From contig NC_134705.1 in the NCBI RefSeq assembly GCF_043290135.1, forward strand, positions 102,635,239-102,699,238: 64,000 nucleotides of DNA, written 5' to 3'. The DNA comes from Rhipicephalus microplus (lineage: Eukaryota > Arthropoda > Arachnida > Ixodida > Ixodidae). The notes below the pieces were generated by a model. It was given only the letters and a program-made list of their open reading frames with translations, was not told the DNA's origin and searched no databases. Positions 43,397-54,541 of this stretch are shown one piece after another (position 1 is the first letter of the stretch; the number at the start of each line of letters is the position of its first letter). The translations under genes were made by a program, and so were the position numbers.

Positions 43397-44309
43397 TCAC
43401 CCATGAATGGGATGAGAATGAACTGTGTTAATGCGATGCTTGACGAGTGAAGTCTGACTGAATCGATGGCTGTCGATGTCCGATATGTCGCGGTATGAAG
43501 CCGGGAGGCGGCATAGTGCGGCTGACCTCTCAGGTTTAATGTCCGGGGCGTTCATTGAGCGTAAGGTCGCATCAAGGCGCGTGGCATCCTGCGAGTGACG
43601 TGAGTGATCGGGACTTACGTCTACCATAAAACAGGTGAAGTGATCGTCAAATAAGGGTGTTAGCGTTGGGACCGAAATTTCTTGGAGTAGCACTAGTTTT
43701 ATGAAATCTAAATTGATAACAAGTAAATATGTTCAGTTAGATGCCATGGTTACGACGCAGTGTGGTTCAGTTATGTCACACGCCAGAACATCAGAAATCG
43801 GCCTCAGGATATAATCACCGTCCAGCACGGGAGACGGTGTTGCCAATTCAATGAATGTGAGAGCTTTATGTGGTATCCTGAAGAAGTCAGTGGTGCACAG
43901 GCTGTTCGGAAGTTAAGGAGGAGAATCCAGAAGAAGAGGGAGTTCTAGGCAGAATACCGGCGGTACAGTCGATCAGTGCAGATTGCGTCGATAGGGAGTT
44001 CGTGCCGAAGATTAGGTCGTTAGGGCAATTTTCAAGCACTGTAAATGAAACGGGGACATGGCGGCCGGCAATGACAACACGAGCGGTACACATTCCTGTG
44101 ATGGCCACAGTTCCACCATAAGATACACGGAGGGCTTTATTCACTGCAGACGTGAGGACGTTTTTGAGTAGGTGGCACAGGTGAACACTCATTATGGAAA
44201 CTTGGGCTCCGGTACCAACTGACGCCGTCAAAGAAATACCCTCCACATACACCTCACTCAAGTTCGTTTTAGTGGGGAGCGTCAGCGGAGGATTTGGATC
44301 AGTCGCCAT
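43397..44309 (-). pseudogene. pol: Gypsy B protease pseudogene with altered active site
   Basis: The frame 43887-44309 aligns with the Gypsy A protease (EVYVEGISLTASVGTGAQVS; LIFGTNSLST). The catalytic motif reads GTGA where aspartic proteases need DTGA. The following 43397-43693 segment is the connector to RT (LPASYRDISDIDSHRFSQ). Confidence 0.85.
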
Positions 44310-44580
44310 TGATGCAGCACTACCTCCCGGAGCTGCATGGTGTAGTTTTCCGTCCGAAAGAATCCATATTTGACCGGCGACGGAGAGTGGCGTTTTTGGG
44401 GCGGTGGGGAACGGCGGCGTTGAAGTGACGGTGAACGAGTGGTGTAGCAGCTGTTAGGGACGTAGGAAAGATAGTACACACGCCTGGGCGAATACTGACG
44501 GGAGTCCTCTTATGGACAAGAAGAGGCAATGGGCTCCAGTTTCATGGTGAAGACGGGGAACGTTCCACTTCCACCAAATA

Positions 44581-44754
44581 TGTTACGGAAAAGAAGAGAC
44601 GCCGTATCGACGAGGCTGGGGATTAGAGGTATTTAAAACCAGTGGTAATGGAGTGACCGGTTCACAAGCGATCGAGCGGAGACAACCCTTCGTCTTACTC
44701 GTCAGGCACACACGCACGTCGCCCGCTAGAATATCAATATTCATGCATGTAGCA
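44581..44754 (-). repeat. Gypsy B 5' LTR
   Basis: It opens TGTTACGG and closes GTAGCA on the plus strand. The last gag-side bases, CCACCAAATA, precede it, as in Gypsy A. Confidence 0.9.
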
Positions 44755-44758
44755 ATAT

Positions 44759-46352
44759 TAACAAAGCCCCACAAAGCTCCGGACGTCTTGAGAGACTGGG
44801 GTGCAGGACAGCTTGTGACGTCACGAATTTTCTCTGGGACCGACTGCACACCTGATGCGTCGTCAAGGTGGCCCAAAATTGTAATCTGCTGGCAGCCGAA
44901 GTGACATTTTGACTAGTTTATTGGAAGGGCTGCAGCGTGGAAGATGTGGAGAACCGCTGATGAACGCTGGAGGTGTGTCTGAAATGCAGGCGAATACTCG
45001 AGGACATCATCCATGTAGCACAGGCATGTTGGCCACTGGATCCCATGTAATAGCGAGTCCATCATACGCTCAAACGCGGCTGGGGCATTGGATGGTCTAA
45101 ACGGCTTTACCTTGAATTGGTATAGGCTGTCGGTATTTACAAACGCAGTTGTTTCTTGGTCTTTCTCGTCCATCGCAATCTGCCAACAGCCAAAACGTGG
45201 GTTGATTGAAAAAAAAGTATCGCGCGCCATGAAGACAACCGAGGGCTTCATCAACTCGGGGCAAAGGAGAAACGTTCTGTTTCTTGATTAGATTAGGATG
45301 ACGGTAATCCACGCAGAAGCGCCACGTGTCATCTTCCTTTTTATCGAGCACAACAAGAGATGTCCAATGGCTCGAGGAAGGTTCAATAATTTTTTTGGCT
45401 AGTATCTTGTTGACTTCTTCTTGAATTGTCTTAAGCTCTGTGGCAGACACCCGGTTTGGTGGCCAGTGAATGGGAAGATAATCAGCAGTACTAATGCGAT
45501 GCTTCACGAGGAAATTCTGACCAAGTGGACTGCGGGCGATGTCAATAATGTCGCGGTAGGAAGCCAGAAGGCGGAATAGGACGTGGAATTGCTCTGATTT
45601 GAGTTTCGAGTCGATCATGGGGAGCAAGGCCGCATTAAAGGATGTGGCATCCTGCGGGTGACATAGAAAATCGGAGCATGCGTCTGCCGTCAAAACGTTG
45701 ACGTGGGCGTTTATTAAGAGTCGAAGCGTGTCGACTGAAATTCCGTGTGGTAGTACTTGCTGCTTGAAACCGAAATTGATAATGGGCAGACATGTTCGGT
45801 TAGAGGCCATGGTTACGACGGAGTGTGGCATAGTGATGTCGCGTGCCAGGAGAACATCAGGAATAGGCGTGACGACATAATCGCCGTAAACAAAGCGTGC
45901 ACATGTTACCAGTTCCATAATTTGGGGGCTTTTGGTAGTACCGAACTGAAGTATGTGGTAGAGAGGGTTTCCGGCAGCTTGCGGCGAGAATCTAGAAGAA
46001 AAGGAAGTTCTACACAGAGATCGCCGGTGGAACAGTCGATTATGGCGGAATGCGTCGATAAAAAGTCCATCCCGAAGATGAGGTGATGATGGCAATTGTA
46101 GAGTACGGTAAACAAAATGGGAACATTGCGGCCGGCAAGGCTTATACGAGCGGTATACATTCCGATGACGACCACAGTTCCATCATCGGCAACACAGGCA
46201 GTTTTTGTTGCGGAAGGCGTCAGTACTTTTTTGAGGCGGCGACAGAGACGAGCACTTATTATAGGCACCTGAGCTCCAGTGTCAACTGAATCCGTCAAAG
46301 AAAGACCGTCCACATGCACTTCCACCAAGTTCTGATTAGTAGGGAACGTCAA
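44759..46352 (-). pseudogene. pol: Gypsy A protease and reverse transcriptase pseudogene
   Basis: Protease lies at 45906-46352, with the active-site block SVDTGAQVPI still intact and the flap-side LIFGMDFL. Frame 45097-46095 carries the connector and the RT N-terminus (WRFCVDYRHPNLIKKQNVSP). Frame 44913-45254 gives RINPRFGCWQIAMDEKDQET, SNAPAAFERMM and the catalytic YMDD. Frame 44583-44876 continues the palm end (GHLDDASGVQSVPEKI). The gene is interrupted by Gypsy B at 44758, and RNase H resumes at 40622. Confidence 0.85.
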
Positions 46353-46386
46353 CGGAAGACTTGGGTCAGTCGCACTTGATTAAGCA

Positions 46387-47600
46387 CTACCTCCAGGAGC
46401 TGCATAATCTAGTTTTCCGTGCGGGAAGATCCATAATTAGTCGTCGATGGATAGCGGAGGGGCTGGGGCGACAAAAAACGGTGGCGTTGCGGTGACGGTG
46501 AACGAGTGGTGCAGTGGCTGTTAGATGCGTCGGAAGCAGGATACTCACGGCTGGGCGAATACCGACGGGTGTCCGCGTATGGCCTAGAAGAACAAGAAAA
46601 TTGTTTCCAACGGTGAGTAGTCTAAGTGATACAGCAGTAGCGGGAGACATGGCCAACTCGGTGACAGCGAAAGCATATTGGCTTGTCGTCTGCTGTTCTG
46701 CATTCCGACGGATTGTGGGATGTCGGCCGAAAGTATGGGCCTTGGCGTAGTGCATTCATTAGCATCAGTCTGTGGTCCGGCCGGGAGACAGAGCAGGTGA
46801 CAGGAAAACCAAGGTTAGCAATTTCTCGTCACACGACTTCCTGATTACCTCACTGCCAGAGGTGTTTACATGGTGCTCTGGTCGAGGGGAAGTGGATGAA
46901 ACCGCTCCAAATAGGCCGCCTCAAGCTCGCGCTGATTTGTGTAACATTCTCGTGCAAAAGGGCCGTGGCACCAAGACCGGTACAGGTTGACGTGACAGTT
47001 ATGTTTGGGAGCCGCCAAAATCGAGGCAGAATCGGCAGTTTTATGCCATTTAGAACCGGCAGCATTCCTTAATTGTGAGATCGACGGACGTGACCTTGTT
47101 GTACAAGAGCAAGTTGAAAGCGTCGTTCACGATGCCCTTGGGTATGTGGCCCACCTTGCCGCTCTCGGTCATTTACTCGTCCACTTTGTGGCACAACGCA
47201 AGCACGTCCTGTATGAACGAGACATACGGTGACTGTACACGGGTGGCGAGTTCTTGTCGTGCGGCCTTTTTTCGACCGAAAGGGTCCCCAGATATGTCCC
47301 GTAGTTGTTCCTTGAATATGTCCCAGCTGGTGAGCCCGGCCTCATGAGCGTCGAAACATACACGCGGGTCGCCATCCAAGTAAAAGATTACGTTGGCGAA
47401 CATCACGGTAGGGTCCCATCAGTGAGACAAGCTAAAGCGGTCGTACATGCGCAGCCAGTAGTCGACGTGAAGGCCAGGCTGGGTGGAGAAAGCACCGGGA
47501 TAATGGGGGTGAGACATCGCAAAGTACTTAGTAGCTGGCGATCCAGCTGAAGTGGTGACGGGTTGTTATCATTAGAAACCGTGGCCGGAAGCTCGACGGT
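46387..47600 (-). pseudogene. gag: Gypsy A gag pseudogene
   Basis: Gag forms the particle. The frame 47173-47406 matches the Retrotrans_gag core (FYLDGDPRVCFDAHEAGLTS, then SFIQDVLALCHKVDE). The frame 46387-46755 is the basic C-terminal part leading to protease, where a worn zinc-knuckle region would be expected. Frames shift repeatedly between these pieces. Confidence 0.75.
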
Positions 47601-47656
47601 GCAGCCACTGCGAAGCTTCGCGGTGATGTCGCGGAACGATCCATCTCCACCAAATA

Positions 47657-47826
47657 TGTTACTGAAAAGAAAAGACGCCTTATCGACGAGGCTGTGGATA
47701 AAATATATTTCAAACCAGCCGCAGCGGCGTGACCGGTTTACCAGGCACCGAGCGAAGATCACTCTTCCTCCTCTTCGTCAGGCACACATGCGCATCGTCC
47801 CTCAAAATGTCAACATGCATAAAGCA
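47657..47826 (-). repeat. Gypsy A 5' LTR
   Basis: It opens TGTTACTG and closes AAAGCA on the plus strand. By eye it is roughly 80-85% identical to the 3' LTR, which implies an old insertion. Gag-side sequence starting CCACCAAATA adjoins it on the left. Confidence 0.85.
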
Positions 47827-48138
47827 ACATGCTTATGAGAGACGCTGTAGTGGTGGGCCCCAAAAATTTCGTCCATTTGGGGTTCTTCAACGTGCACCCT
47901 AATCTGACCACACAGGCCTAAAACATTTCCGCCTCCATCAGAAGTGCAGCCGTCGTAGCCGGGATTTCATCTTGCGACCTGCGGGTCAGCAGCCCAGTAC
48001 TTTAGCCTCTAGAACACCGCGGCGGGGCTCGATACTTCTGCAGAACCTGGTCATGTGTCCACAGGTGCCGGTGTAAATTAGTGTACTGATGTTGCATATT
48101 TGCTGTTCAAATTTGCTGCGAGTTGATCTCTGCAACCT

Positions 48139-49060
48139 TCAGCCGCGTCCTCCGATTTTCACGTCTATAATGTGTTCCATGGCATCCTCCGCCTCCATTG
48201 ACGTAGTCAATGAGGCAGACGGACGGACGCATTTCATGTCCCCGTGCCCCGAACGCCGGCAGCGTGAGCACCGTGGCACCTTACACTCGTGACGCACATG
48301 TCTTACTCCGCTGCAACGCAGGGATTGCATAGGCTGACCGGCGGCTTCCACTAGGGCTAATTCACTGGCGACTCGTATCCTATGAGGCAGATCCTCAACT
48401 TTCTTACGGATTTCAAGCCTAATGAAAATAGTGCGGGTCGTCGAATTCTTTTCACTTACTACGTCTGCACTCCAGCGTTCCCCGGTCACTTCTGTAACTT
48501 TTTCGAACGCCGCCAACACCGGGCAGACATCTTCGTCCACAACGCCGTGTAACAGCCAGTGAAGCCGCAGCCTCACCTGCTGCTCTTGAGGGTCAATAAC
48601 AAGGCAGCAGCGTCCCTTGACCTGGAGTTTTTTCAGTACAGCCAACCTCCTCCTCACCTCCCGGCTGTTGAAGGTGACGACCCACACATGGTTGATCAGA
48701 TAGGCGCCCCATTCAATTACGTCGGGAAGCAGTCTTTCCTTGTCCAGGGCATCCCGGAAATCTTCCACCTTGAAAGGCCTCACTTGAATATTACCGTGCA
48801 AAACACTGTGTTCAAAACAACACGCCCTGTTGGCAGGTTCGGCAAGATAATCTCACACTAGCCAATTTCGTCTGTAATCCTGTTCCCGCTGTCATCAAGA
48901 ACTGCCTTCGCTGCTCCGCGGGAGACCATGATTCTTGCGTCCGACGCTTGCGAGAGCTGGCGAAAGAATGACTGCACCGTGCCAACAGAAGACTTCTTAT
49001 TCAGCCGAGGAATTCCACTGTTCTCGAAGCGTGGCGAATCAGGAATTCTACCACAGTCGT
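48139..49060 (-). pseudogene. ORF1: Tx1-group LINE ORF1, N-terminal half
   Basis: The open frame 48139-48801 contains FKVEDFRDALDKERLLPDVI and VWVVTFNSREVRRRL, typical of the RRM-like region of Tx1/L1-group ORF1. It is followed by a CCHC-type knuckle (CSGVRHVRHECKVPRCSRC, then a further C/H pair). Upstream frames to about 49060 add NLPTGRVVLNTVFCTV and SSVGTVQSFFRQLSQASDA, interrupted by a stop near 48859. The protein would bind LINE RNA. The frame is broken at its 3' side by the Ruka insertion at 48028. Confidence 0.75.
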
Positions 49061-49097
49061 TATCCTCTTCGAAGAACTTCGAATCCCAAATTACGTC

Positions 49098-50160
49098 ATG
49101 TGTAGTCCCAGCATAGTCAAGTGTACCATCTACCGACGGCAGACAGATGTCTGCTATACCTGTGGTAGACTCGGCTACAGAGCCGACGTGTGCCCCACTC
49201 CAAGAAATGTTATCTGTCGAGGTTGCGGAATGACCTGCCCTGGCGACCAGCAGGTATGGTCACCGAAGTGCGCCTTCTGAGGAGGGCCTCATCCAACTAC
49301 GGACAGAACCTGTGCACAAAGATTCGAGATACCTTACATCGTCAGACAGTGCAGAAGAGAGAGAAGCAACTTTTACAAGGACTTACTACTAATACATAAG
49401 CTGTCCGAATGAGCCAACAAGTCCAGGTCCCAGTCCAGGAGCTCGAGGGGGCACTCCCGATACAGGAGCGGTCCCCGATCCACAAGCCATTGCCAGTCCC
49501 GGAGCTGTTTTCGATCACGGGGCCCGGCCGTCAGCATTCAGGTGCCTGCCGCCACAGCGACCGAGTGGGCTGACTGCTTCAAAAGATCCCAGAAACAGGT
49601 AACGGGGGCATACTGCCAGAACAGAACAACAATTGAATTATTCAGCTGGAAAGGGAGAACGCTGCACGAAAAGAGGCGATCGCGCAACTTAGAGTCGAGA
49701 TAGTCGCACTTAAGAAAGCTAATAACGTTAAGGTGAGGCTTCACAACTTCTTCAGGTCACTAGACTCGAAACGCCCGTTCAAACGCCTATGGAAATGCCC
49801 GTGGAAACAGCTATGGAAACAGCCATGGAAACACCCGTAGAAAAACCTGCGGAGATGCCCGTCGAAACACCCATGAAAGCGCAGTGTACTGTTCGTCCAG
49901 CGAAAAAGAGGGATTTGACGAGACCCGCGTTTGATGAGCAACTGCATAGTTTTAAAACAGGGGTCAGAGACATGTTGCAGTCGCTTAGCCAAACAGTCGC
50001 ACTGGTTCATGTTAAGGTCGATACCTTGGCGGACAAGTTCAGCGCACTGGATGCCAAGGTGAATACGTTGGACGCAAACTTCTGTGCGTTGGACGCTAAA
50101 GTCAAGACGCTCGAACGCAGGCACATATCTTCCGAGCCTAACAATGGCGTGTCCGCCTAA
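49098..50160 (+). pseudogene. ORF1: I-clade LINE ORF1 (zinc knuckles, coiled coil)
   Basis: The start shows KCTIYRRQTDVCYTCGRLGY, then RADVCPTPRNVICRGCG and PKCAF, the knuckle cluster typical of I-clade ORF1. Frames shift through 49280-49740. The last open part, 49789-50160, has short PVET/METP repeats followed by a heptad-like stretch with ALDAKV and TLDANF repeats, suggesting a coiled coil. It ends in TAA at 50158-50160, overlapping the ORF2 ATG at 50144. Confidence 0.75.
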
Positions 50161-53100
50161 AGAGTTCAGGAATTGTCAGTGGAACTGCTGGGGGTTTACC
50201 CGCAAGAAGGCAGTTCTTCAGCAGTTCATTCGTTCTTACTCTGAAAAGCTGCACATCATTTCGCTTCAGGAGATGCTTTCGGATTTTGTCACTCTGCCGG
50301 GTACACATCTCACGCTCTTTATGAAGACGGACGAAGAGCACTTGCACGCTCGTATCTAAAGGATATACCTATATCTCGCATGATCTTTCCATGAACAGTA
50401 GTAAAGTGGAACACTCATTGGTCGAAATTATTCCGGGAGGTCATATAAAGAGTAACGTTTTCATCCTTCATATTTATAGTTCGCCAAATGACTCGAAACA
50501 AAGGTTTGCGGCGCACTTCAGTAGGGCGGCTGCCAGGGCTGGTATGTCCCCGCTTCTGGTGGCGGGTGATTTCAACGCTCCTCATAAGGTGGGGTTTACC
50601 TGCGGTCATCCCGTCAAGGCAAGGATTATTGGGAAGCAGCGGCGAACTTGAACCTCCCCCTGGCCACGGACCCAGCATTTCCGACCAGGATGGGTAACTC
50701 TTGCCCGAGGGACACCACGCCGGATCTAACCTTTGTTAAAAATGCTGAATCAGCTACTGGGCACAACTTGCACGTAGATGTAGGTAGTGACCATATTGTC
50801 TTAGCTACACATATCAGTGTAAAGGGCAAACCCGTAAGAGAGTTTAGTTCCACAGATTGAAATTACTTCCGGTATATTAGAAAAGAACGCGCGCAAGCTA
50901 AAGACTCAACCCCCAGCCTGGATCCATTGGCCAAACCCCTCATGGGAGAAGGCGACAAAAAAGATACACACGGATTTGGAAACGGATAGAATTGAAAGCA
51001 GCCTTGCGCACCTCCTAAAGGCCAAGAAATCATCACTCAATAGGTGGAAGGGGCAGAGGCTCAATCGTCGGCTCCGCAAAAAAATTGCAGAACTTAACCG
51101 AACCTTCGAGGACAACTGCCAGACCCTCTCTGGGCTGCAGTGGGATGAGGTGTGCAATTCTGTTGATGGTAAAATGAGAATAGGAGGGAAATGAAATTTG
51201 CTAAAGCACCTTTTACACGAGTCGAATTTCAAGAGTAATCAAAGGCAAGCCATTGCTAAACTCATACATGCCGCCAGAAAGTCTAATTCTGAAGACGATT
51301 ACTGGATGGTTTGGCTCACAGATATTTCCCCAAGGGCTGCTCGAGCTGTTCAGACTATTCTTCTTACACTGGAACTCCTTGCACTGAGCTCGAAGAGCCC
51401 TTTACCACCAGCGACATTTGGAAAGTTCTTCGAAACCTTAATTGACAAGTGGCTCCAGTGCCGAATTGCATCTCGAACAAGGCCCTCAGAATCCTGGAAG
51501 ACGAATCAATCAATTTCTTTGCTGATGAGATGAATCGCGTATGGAAAGAAGGTTCTGTCCCAGACTCTTGGAAAATGGCATCAGTTGTCTTCATTCCTAA
51601 GCCGGGGTGACCTCCAGGTTTAGGCAGTCTAAGGCCAATATTGCTAACGTCCTGTGTCGGCAAGGTGAAGGAGCACGTCATTTACAACCGTGTCTCTAAA
51701 TAAATTGAGAAAAAAGGTGTTTTTCCTTACAACGTGGTTGGGTTTCATCCATCTTTGTCCGCAAAAGACACTATGAAGCTGCAAAAACATCAAATCATTG
51801 TCGTGAACACAAGGGACATAAGAGGCATCCTGGGTCTTGACTAGGAAAAAGCGTTTCACAACATCTCTCACGTGCACATCCTGAACTCCATTTCAGAGCT
51901 TAGACTAGGCGAAGCTTTCCATAGATACGTCAGCTGCTTTCTCGAATCCAGGAAGGTCACACTCAATATCGGATACCTCAAATCTTCCTCGATAGCACTG
52001 GGTCCTAAAGGCACGCTTCGAGGAGCGGTGATATCTCCGCTTCTTCTTAACATCGCTATATGCAAGTAGTCCACACTCCTATCTAACATGAAGGGCATCA
52101 GCCATACGCTTTACGCTGATGATATTACCATCTGGTGTCTCAGAGGTAGCGAAGGTGAAGTCGATACTGCACTACAGGAAGCCATCAATTAGACAGAGCT
52201 CTTCCTTGCTGGCACAGGGCTGAGGTGCTCCTTGAGTAAATCAGAGCTGATTTTATACAGGCTCGATAGAAAAGGAGCCAGGCCAAAAATCTGGAAGCCT
52301 TTATTAGAGATAAACAATGTACTTCACACCAAAAGTGGCGCCCCCATTCCGAGAATGGACGCTAGTAGAGTGCTGGGCATGATTATAGAGTCGCACAAGT
52401 ACAACGGACAAACCATCGCTAAGATTTCAACCAAGACCGAGAACATGATCAGGTTGAATATAGGGTTTAGAACAGAAGGGGGAGGGAATCAGAGAGGGCA
52501 ATCTACTGAGGCTCTTTCATTTATTCCTGATGAGTCACATAACGTTCGTTGCTGCCATGCACTATTGGTATGGATTCGAAAAGAACAAGCTCAAAACTCT
52601 GCCTAGAAAAAGCGGAAAGAGGGTGTTGGGCATTGCCGTGCGAACAAGCACTGAACGGCTTATGCAACTAGTTCATACACCCTAGACGAGATCATTGAAG
52701 CCCAAGAGACTGCACAGCTAATGCACCTGTCGTCTACGCCAGCTGGTAGGAAGATTTTCTTCGTCCTAGCGCTTAGTCAGGCACTCGTAGAGGATCATCG
52801 TATTAAACTACCGAATAAACAGCGTACTGCTATCCAGGTCTCTCCGTTCCCGCGAAACGTCCATCCTCAGCACAACTTGGGAAGGCGCTGGGCTAGGGCC
52901 ATCACACTTCTGAAGAACATCAAGAACGATCCTTATTGTGTTTTGTCGATGCCGCTCAGTACGGTGGCTCAGAAAGGTTTTCTGCAATTTCCATCGATTA
53001 TGCGTTCTATTATCAAGGCTGCGTCCATAAGGGGCTCAACTCCCTCAACAGCCAAACAGTTGGCTGTAGTCCTTGCCCTTTTGGATAACAGTAGATCGCA

Positions 53101-53740
53101 AATCTTCATCGACTGATGGTCACTGGTCAAAGCTTTTGCCTCTGGTTTCGTCCGTAATGAAGTATTTAAACTACTTGAAAATGGGACACTTTCTCCACAC
53201 CATTACCTGGTTTCCTGCACATCTAGAACACCTACTGGACTCTCAAGTAAACCTGAATGACACTGCTCACTCCCGGGCAAGCGCACTAATTCTCCGCGCT
53301 GGGGAGGACGTAGGTCCGCAGGTTTGGAGTGAGATGTTCAGGGACGCTTTACTTACATTCAGTGAAGTGGCTAAACACTACCAGTTGAGTAGGCGGTCAT
53401 TTGCTTCTCCACACAACAAGTTGTCAAGACCTCAGGCCATAACGTTTAGAATGCTCCAGACAAGGTCCTATTCAAGCCTATTTTTACTCAGCATAGTCTC
53501 CTCAGAAGCTTTTGACCCTACTTGTCCTGATTGTGGTGAGGTTAGTGACCTAGAACATTTGCTCTGGCAGTGCCCCTCGTTATGGGGCACAAGTTGGCTC
53601 ACAGAATAAGACTGGGACTCCGCCTTACGAAGTTCAGAGTTGCTACCACAACTGCGGGCTGTCCAGAGAGCCCACGATGGGGCGGTGAGGCTAGGCCTCC
53701 TCGTTCCTACGTGGAAGCGCCCTGCGATGTTGCTCTAAAA
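50144..53740 (+). pseudogene. ORF2: I-clade LINE ORF2 (endonuclease, RT, RNase H)
   Basis: Endonuclease: CQWNCWGFTRKKAVLQQF at the start, ISLQEML, HIYSSPND near 50480 and LLVAGDFNAPH near 50560. RT pieces: LTSCVGKVKEHVIYNRV near 51645, LDxEKAFHNISHVH near 51845, RGAVISPLLLNIA near 52020 and LYADDITIWC near 52105. RNase H late motif: ITWFPAHLEHLLDS near 53200. C-terminal motif: CPDCGEVSDLEHLLWQCPSL near 53520-53580, then VRLGLLVPTWKRP. Many stops and frameshifts occur. Confidence 0.88.
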
Positions 53741-53814
53741 GAGGAGCGTTTCTCAGGACCCCATAAAGTTCTTTGTCTGTCTGTTTGTCTGTATGTCTCT
53801 CTGCCTGTTAGGTT

Positions 53815-54130
53815 GATTGATGCCATGGCTGTGCTGTGTTGTCATTCTGACTCGTTGAAATCGTGTATTCTGAAACTCAGAAGCGCGGATAAAACAATTG
53901 TACGGGCTCGGTTGCTAGGCCTAACCTTTTGTGGAAATCATGGTTGTAGAACATGAAGTGTACAGATCCCAGCTTGGTACACTGTATATATTGCCCGTCA
54001 TTAAACGCTCACGCATCATCTGCTTATTACTTCCTAACATTATCGCAATGGTGGGCAGAGCTTCTCAGGTTGTTACACCAGGTGGCCCGCAATAATAATT
54101 ACCACCCATCGTCTGCTTAGTACTTTCGAA
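53815..54130 (+). repeat. Dispersed repeat with ~93-bp tandem units, copy 2
   Basis: Same order as 14903-15360: GTGTATTCTGAAACTCAGAA, TTGTACGGGCTCGG, GAAATCATGG, then about two tandem units with CAGCTTGGTACA and ACATTATCGCAATGGTGGG. It begins immediately after the tail of the I-clade LINE. Confidence 0.65.
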
Positions 54131-54541
54131 AAGCTAATTAGAGCGCAAAAACTTGACACAACCACTCACACACGCACACAACCATGCATCAAACACACAG
54201 CGCACACTTCCAACTAATTTATTCATAGCTTGAAGGCTTGAATATATACAGGACACATTTTGCGCACACACACCAAAGAAGGCCAACAGCAACAATTTCA
54301 AAACGTACATTTAATCAATGTCATCGCCTTAGAGCGATAGACTGAAGTTCGCTTGGTAACAACTAAATTGAAGGGGCGCTTACACAGTTATCTTTATTTT
54401 TTTCAATGAAAAAGGCTTCTAACACTTCACGTGCAGTTTTACTTGCGCTTCTGCCCAGAATCTTTGTTTCAGAAAATCGTGCGTGACAACCACACGAGAT
54501 GACATGCGCAACCAGGTGCGCATACTTGTCATCTCTTTTCG
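54131..54541. other. 3' flank of the Penelope-like element
   Basis: CACACA-rich sequence near 54155-54280 and AT-rich DNA. It may include the element's 3' UTR. No gene is seen. Confidence 0.4.

Larger units (their letters stand above)
40627..44754 (-). mobile_element. Gypsy retrotransposon B, nested in Gypsy A, gag mostly lost
   Basis: 174-bp LTRs at both ends start TGTTACGG and end TAGCA, flanked by perfect 4-bp ATAT (40623-40626 and 44755-44758). The LTRs and pol resemble Gypsy A, so it belongs to the same family. Only about 270 bp separates protease from the 5' LTR, against about 1.3 kb in Gypsy A, so about 1 kb of gag is missing. Confidence 0.92.
38550..47826 (-). mobile_element. Gypsy retrotransposon A, inserted in Ruka and carrying Gypsy B
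   Basis: Short LTRs (about 170 bp) at 38550-38719 and 47657-47826 bound the element. The 4-bp flanks are ATAT (38546-38549) and ACAT (47827-47830). Without Gypsy B the element is about 5.1 kb. The minus strand reads gag, protease, RT, RNase H, integrase. All frames are broken. Confidence 0.9.
38508..48028 (-). repeat. Ruka SINE split in two by Gypsy A
   Basis: The SINE tail half is 38508-38549 (GTGGGGTTTATCGTCCCAAA ... ACCATAT). The head half is 47831-48028 (CTTATGAGAGACGCTGTAG ... GCGGCGGGG). Joined at the ATAT/ACAT duplication they give a normal Ruka order. Imperfect copies of TCGATAC..CTTCT at 38491-38505 and 48029-48039 are the SINE's own target-site duplication in the Tx1-group LINE. 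Confidence 0.88.
33480..49080 (-). mobile_element. Tx1/L1-group LINE, minus strand, split by nested insertions
   Basis: Pieces of one LINE occur in the expected order on the minus strand. ORF1 N-terminal half is at 48030-49060, ORF1 C-terminal half at 38037-38507, endonuclease at 36890-38000, RT at 34960-36110 and the C-terminal region at 33546-34715. The gaps are filled by a Ruka SINE containing two Gypsy elements, a truncated LINE, and a second Ruka with a tRNA-like scrap. Without the insertions the LINE is about 5 kb. Many stops show that it is ancient. Confidence 0.8.
49080..53812 (+). mobile_element. I-clade LINE, 5'-truncated in ORF1, heavily mutated
   Basis: Zinc-knuckle ORF1, APE endonuclease, RT, RNase H, C-terminal Cys/His motif, then CCCATAAAGTT and a GTCT-rich tail at 53777-53812, all on the plus strand. 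It starts abruptly next to the Tx1-group LINE. It is another member of the clade seen at 16628-18140. Confidence 0.88.

Noticed and set aside
44653..47838. Plus-strand ORFs across Gypsy A and B
   Set aside because: Antisense shadows of gag, protease and RT on the minus strand.
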